Of a stretch of DNA of 64,000 nucleotides, positions 60,889 through 64,000 are shown piece by piece. This DNA comes from JAGVPT01 sp963717445 (GTDB lineage: Bacteria > Bacteroidota > Ignavibacteria > UBA10030 > UBA8401). The notes below the pieces were generated by a model, which saw nothing but the letters and a program-made list of their open reading frames with translations, made no database searches and was not told where the DNA came from. The DNA is taken from assembly GCA_963717445.1 (NCBI GenBank), contig OY970334.1, positions 1,798,001-1,862,000 of the forward strand, written 5' to 3'. The stretch's first letter is position 1, and every line of letters starts with the position of its first letter. The translations under genes were made by a program, and so were the position numbers.

Positions 60889-61863
60889 ATGGAAACCGCA
60901 TGGAAATTGCTCACTGACGCTCCGGATGCAGTTTTTTTTTCGCGCAACGACGAATCCGACCCGCGAATGGGAGATATCGTCCGCCGGCAAAAAGAAAATC
61001 TCTCTCCGGACGTTCGAATAGGCATCGTGGGGGTTCCCGATGATGAAGGAGTCAAAAGGAATCGCGGCCGTGTCGGCGCGAAAGAGGCTCCGAATGAAAT
61101 CCGCAAAGCGTTGTACAAATTCACCCCATTTGCCATTTCAAAGAACAAGCAGATATCTGAGCTTTCCATATTTGATTTCGGCAATGTGAAGACCGGTGCA
61201 TCACTGGAAGAAACTCACCAGCGAGTTCAGAGCGTTGTCGAGACGCTCATCACGAACAACATTCTTCCAATCGTCCTTGGAGGGGGACACGATTCTACAT
61301 ATCCATCCTTCCTTGCCTTTTCAAAGAAAGCCGCGAACGCCGGCGCTATGAACATCGACACACACTTAAATTTCCGCAAATCCGACCCGCATCGAAACAA
61401 CGGGACCGCCTTCCGGCAAATCCTCGACCTTGCTCACAGCCCCCTTTCGCCGATGAATTTCGTAGAGGTCGGAGCGCAGTCGTTTGCCAACTCAAAAGAA
61501 CACTACGAAGAATTGAACGACCGGGGAGCGACAGTTTTCACGCTTGGAGAAGTGCGGAAAGAGCGGATAGAAAAGATCCTCGACCTGGCGTACGAGATCG
61601 CTTCGAACTCCACCGAGCGAATGTACGTCAGCTTCGACCTTGATTCCGTCCAGAGCAGCGACGCCCCCGGCGTCAGTGCATCCTATCCCACCGGACTCAC
61701 CGCTGAAGAAATATTGAAGGCTGCCCATTTTGCCGGCCTTCGCCAAAAAATAAAAGCGATCGATATCGTCGAGGTGAATCCGAAGTTCGACGTCGACGGA
61801 AAGACGAGCAAGCTTGCCGCACTTGTGGTGATGTATTTTCTTGCGGGAGTGGCGAACAGGTAA
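60889..61863 (+). CDS. hutG: Formimidoylglutamase (arginase superfamily)
   Basis: 324 residues from ATG 60889 with AAAGGA upstream (a TTG one codon earlier is in frame). Metal motifs: GGGHDS (H134, D135), NIDTHLNFR (D157, H159 and N161, where the family normally has Asp) and SFDLDSV (D250, D252). It hydrolyses formimino-glutamate to glutamate and formamide. It is 13 bp after fchA, so both end routes of histidine catabolism are encoded together. Confidence 0.88.
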   Translation: METAWKLLTDAPDAVFFSRNDESDPRMGDIVRRQKENLSPDVRIGIVGVPDDEGVKRNRGRVGAKEAPNEIRKALYKFTPFAISKNKQISELSIFDFGNVKTGASLEETHQRVQSVVETLITNNILPIVLGGGHDSTYPSFLAFSKKAANAGAMNIDTHLNFRKSDPHRNNGTAFRQILDLAHSPLSPMNFVEVGAQSFANSKEHYEELNDRGATVFTLGEVRKERIEKILDLAYEIASNSTERMYVSFDLDSVQSSDAPGVSASYPTGLTAEEILKAAHFAGLRQKIKAIDIVEVNPKFDVDGKTSKLAALVVMYFLAGVANR

Positions 61864-61886
61864 GTCGGCGGGAGTTCGTAGTCAGG

Positions 61887-61942
61887 AGTCCTTAGTCCAG
61901 AGTCCTTAGTTCAAAGTCCTTAGTCCAGGGTCCTTAGTCGTA
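61887..61942 (+). repeat. Four tandem 14-bp repeats (AGTCCTTAGTCCAG type)
   Basis: AGTCCTTA recurs at 61887, 61901 and 61915, with GGTCCTTA at 61929, giving a strict 14-bp period; linking bases vary (GTCCAG, GTTCAA, GTCCAG, GTCGTA). It lies just past hutG. Confidence 0.85.
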
Positions 61943-62043
61943 AGCAAATTTTGTATAGTAGATCGGGCTAATCCCCTTCCGCAACGCAAAGATAACGGCC
62001 TAATATCTCTTTCGCAGAAATTCATCCTATCCAAAAATTTTAC

Positions 62044-62072
62044 TTGACAAACCCTTAAAGAAAGCGTATTTT
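62044..62072 (+). promoter_or_regulatory. Strong sigma70-like promoter
   Basis: TTGACA (62044-62049), a 17-bp spacer, TATTTT (62067-62072). The -10 end, TATTTTTG, also fits the Bacteroidetes TAnnTTTG pattern. It is about 265 bp before the first gene of the right-hand trio. Confidence 0.7.
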
Positions 62073-62118
62073 TGCCCCAACGCGTTGGGGGCACTTCCAA
62101 GATTTGCCAACCCCAAAT

Positions 62119-62168
62119 GCAACCCAGTGGTGGAAAAACCAGAGGTGGGAAATGGTTTTTGCGGTTGC
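62119..62168 (+). ncRNA. Candidate structured leader or small RNA
   Basis: A nested fold: GCAACC (62119-62124) with GGTTGC (62163-62168), and inside it AAAAACCA (62134-62141) with TGGTTTTT (62153-62160) around an 11-nt loop. With the upstream hairpin at 62073-62093 it lies about 45-90 nt after the inferred start. No known riboswitch consensus was recognised. Confidence 0.35.
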
Positions 62169-62337
62169 GTCAACACATTGCCAATCAATCATTAGATCCC
62201 AATTTCTGATCGCGGAACGGTCATCGCAGATGTACGACCCGTGAACGAATCACCACGTCCTTTTCTCCCGAATATTATCAGAAACTATTCACAATTCTAA
62301 ATTTTGAACCCCGCACAATTAAAGAAGAGGTGATGTT

Positions 62338-62925
62338 ATGAAAAAAATATTTCTCACTGCATTTGTTCTTTTGGTTTGTAGAACAACAATTATTGCCGAA
62401 AATTCAGCCGCTAATCAGGGTGCATCATCGACCGTAAACGTTCAGGTAAAGCTTCCGGATTCTTTAGAAACGAAAATCGACAAAGTAATCCAAGCTGCAA
62501 ATTGTAATGCCGTTAAAGATCTATCGTGGAGGCAAGAATTGTTAGTGTTGATGCCTGTTTTACTTTTTTTGTTACTCCTCATTATATCGTTGGCAGTGTT
62601 AAAGAAAACTGGATTTAAGCTTAGCGATGCACTTTCTGAGAATGAGCCCGTGCAAAAAACTATTCCAAATCCTAATCCCGGTTTGGCCGCCGCTAATCCG
62701 ACAATTAATGTTTCAGAATATCCACAAAGTTCAAGCAGATTGTTGGCTTTCTTAACATCAATTGTAGCGATTGTACTCGTCGTCAGCGCCACGACATACA
62801 GCTTCTATTTTGGACTAAAATTTGGCAAAATGGCGGACTTGAGCAATTTACAAACCTTTGCTCTCAGTCTCGGCGTTGGTGTCGTTCCGTACGCTTTCAA
62901 TAGAGTTGCCAATGCTTTCAAGTGA
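62338..62925 (+). CDS. Membrane protein of unknown function, two or three helices
   Basis: 195 residues; I do not recognise a family. An N-terminal signal or anchor (1-20), a short hydrophilic stretch containing VQVKLPDSLETKIDKVIQAA and one Cys, a strong membrane helix (about 69-90), a Pro/Asn-rich cytosolic or periplasmic loop (about 103-128), a second helix (about 134-158) and a hydrophobic C-terminal segment ending YAFNRVANAFK. The start has AAGAGGTGATGTT upstream. It is first of three close same-strand genes; its A+T richness exceeds that of the hut genes. Confidence 0.7.
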   Translation: MKKIFLTAFVLLVCRTTIIAENSAANQGASSTVNVQVKLPDSLETKIDKVIQAANCNAVKDLSWRQELLVLMPVLLFLLLLIISLAVLKKTGFKLSDALSENEPVQKTIPNPNPGLAAANPTINVSEYPQSSSRLLAFLTSIVAIVLVVSATTYSFYFGLKFGKMADLSNLQTFALSLGVGVVPYAFNRVANAFK

Positions 62926-62990
62926 GAATTTTTAGGAAACGGAGAGTGCCGAAAATCCGAAGAAGAGTAGGCAAAATTAAGGAGATAACT

Positions 62991-63263
62991 ATGACAAATT
63001 TTAATGGAACAATTACAGGTGCGACGGACAGTCTAATGCACTTAAGTGTGGCTGGCCCAAATCATTATCACTTTAGTAACAGCTACAGGCAATCGTTTAA
63101 TGAGCCTCTAAATTTATCAACCGGAAGCTATTCAGTTTCGATGTCCGCCACCACCGATGGAAGTTTTGAATTCAATATAACGGGCAATGTGGTTAGCACA
63201 GACCCTAAAGTTCCGGATAAGTTCACCAATACCATGCACATGTATGATTTGGAGATCTTATGA
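62991..63263 (+). CDS. Small beta-rich protein of unknown function
   Basis: 90 residues from ATG 62991, where AAGGAGATAACT is an excellent ribosome site; the frame is open back to 62922 but that lies over the end of the previous gene. MTNFNGTITGATDSLMHLSV and LNLSTGSYSVSMSATTDGSF, then FEFNITGNVVSTD, alternate Ser/Thr/Gly with hydrophobics as in a small beta-sandwich. There is no signal peptide and no Cys. The next gene's ATG overlaps its stop (ATGA at 63260-63263). Confidence 0.7.
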   Translation: MTNFNGTITGATDSLMHLSVAGPNHYHFSNSYRQSFNEPLNLSTGSYSVSMSATTDGSFEFNITGNVVSTDPKVPDKFTNTMHMYDLEIL

Positions 63264-64000
63264 AATCGATACTTATCGCATTGATTATTATTGTGCTCCC
63301 ATTCTCAGCCCATTCTCAATTACAATCAGTGAACCAATCTTACAATTCGCTTGCGAACGAACTCACAAAGAAACAAAGTAATTCCGACGCTGAATCATTC
63401 GGAGGTTATTTTTCTTCTGTTATTCAGTTTGCGGGAAGCAGTGGCAATACAATCACCTTTCAACCGCGGATATTTGACCTCGATACGATATTTTTCAGTA
63501 AAGCTGCAAATATTGATTCAAACTATACGAAAAAAACATGGGAACGAAGTCTTCAGACAAACATAGGATTTACTCCAAACACAAAAGCCCTATTTGATAA
63601 ACCCTCAAACTTTCAGTTTGGTATTAATTATGCATTCCAAAGCAATAAAGAGATCCCTCTCTCAGCCATGCAACACTTTTTTGACTTTCAAGATTTTCTA
63701 ACTGATTGGATGGAAAATAGTGCAGCCAGCGATACTCTTAAAAAGCTAATCCGGGGAATAATCAACCATGGAGACTTTTCTAATTTGCCAAAATCTTTGC
63801 AAGACGAAGTGCAGAAACAATTCGGGATGAGTATCGATGATCTGATGAAAATCCCTCAACATTTAGTAGACAGTCTTTCAAAGGTTCTCCAGAGGAGACC
63901 CCAACTGATTTTAGGTGTGAATGCTACCGACGGACTTGGTAATGATAGTCAGTATGGATTAGATGTCAAAGGATCATTTTCATCTTATATTTTTAGCAAC
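63260..64000 (+). CDS. Exported protein of unknown function, 3' end beyond the window
   Basis: At least 247 codons, open to the window end. Signal peptide MKSILIALIIIVLPFSAHSQ with cleavage near AHSQ. The first part has alternating strands (FGGYFSSVIQFAGSS, ITFQPRIFDLDTIFFSK) and the pattern LQTNIGFTPNTK and FQFGINYAFQ, resembling an outer-membrane barrel; a helical insertion follows (residues about 145-215, FQDFLTDWMENSAASDTLKK). ATGA coupling to the previous gene. No family was recognised; the rest of the gene is needed. Confidence 0.75.
   Translation, partial: MKSILIALIIIVLPFSAHSQLQSVNQSYNSLANELTKKQSNSDAESFGGYFSSVIQFAGSSGNTITFQPRIFDLDTIFFSKAANIDSNYTKKTWERSLQTNIGFTPNTKALFDKPSNFQFGINYAFQSNKEIPLSAMQHFFDFQDFLTDWMENSAASDTLKKLIRGIINHGDFSNLPKSLQDEVQKQFGMSIDDLMKIPQHLVDSLSKVLQRRPQLILGVNATDGLGNDSQYGLDVKGSFSSYIFSN

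Larger units (their letters stand above)
61864..62337 (+). other. 474-bp intergenic region with repeats, promoter and structured leader
   Basis: After the 14-bp repeats there is about 100 bp without features, then the promoter-like sequence at 62044-62072, a hairpin TGCCCCAA-CGCG-TTGGGGGCA (62073-62093) and a nested fold at 62119-62168. The last 150 bp lead to the AAGAGGTG site of the 62338 gene. Confidence 0.5.

Noticed and set aside
61887..61942. CRISPR array
   Set aside because: The period is only 14 bp, with no true spacers and no cas genes nearby; treated as a minisatellite.

Overview
The window looks like a chromosomal segment from a deep-branching member of the Bacteroidota/Ignavibacteria/Chlorobi (FCB) group. 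The evidence is a carboxypeptidase-regulatory-domain TonB receptor, a PorV/PorQ-type outer-membrane protein and a cargo protein with a type IX secretion (T9SS) C-terminal sorting domain. Against a crown Bacteroidetes genome, most genes have good AGGAGG-like ribosome binding sites, and the promoters I can see are sigma70-like (TTGACT/TTGACA, 16-17 bp, TATATT/TATTTT). No ribosomal RNA, CRISPR array, phage or integrase gene is visible.

Layout. Bases 25-53000 are almost entirely minus strand. From left to right: DUF1385 membrane protein, gamma-glutamyltransferase, a CorC/GldE-like protein and ssb (25-4619); an NHL-repeat protein and a degenerate PIG-L-like protein (4842-8257); a surface/secretion transcription unit of TonB receptor, frameshifted T9SS cargo protein and PorV-like protein (8373-15899); serA plus a class V aminotransferase, probably serine biosynthesis (16493-19344); the GTPase YihA/EngB; then one long translation and transcription block (20253-40018) comprising the alpha, spc, S10 and str operons; then rpoC, rpoB, L7/L12, L10, L1, L11, nusG, secE, tRNA-Trp, L33 and a tRNA cluster (40151-52543). 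Transcription of the big blocks runs right to left from promoters at about 40071-40099 and 52678-52705.

From 53167 onward the genes are on the plus strand: a cold-shock protein with a terminator-like hairpin in its leader, an adenosine-specific kinase, and a histidine-utilisation cluster (hutU, hutI, ftcD, fchA, hutG; 54234-61863). The cluster converts urocanate to glutamate by two end routes, formimino transfer to tetrahydrofolate (FtcD + FchA) or hydrolysis (HutG). It is interrupted twice by genes of the GxxExxY family (predicted PD-(D/E)XK fold). One is intact and flanked by terminal inverted repeats. The other is frameshifted at a TA dinucleotide run and followed by a 119-bp repeat that also occurs, inverted and without a gene, at 4703-4821. 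These look like small TIR-bounded cassettes and are the best candidate here for an under-described element.

The right end (62338-64000) holds a tightly packed A+T-rich trio that I cannot assign to a family: a two-helix membrane protein, a 90-residue beta-rich small protein and a secreted protein that runs off the window. It lies downstream of a strong promoter-like sequence and a structured leader.
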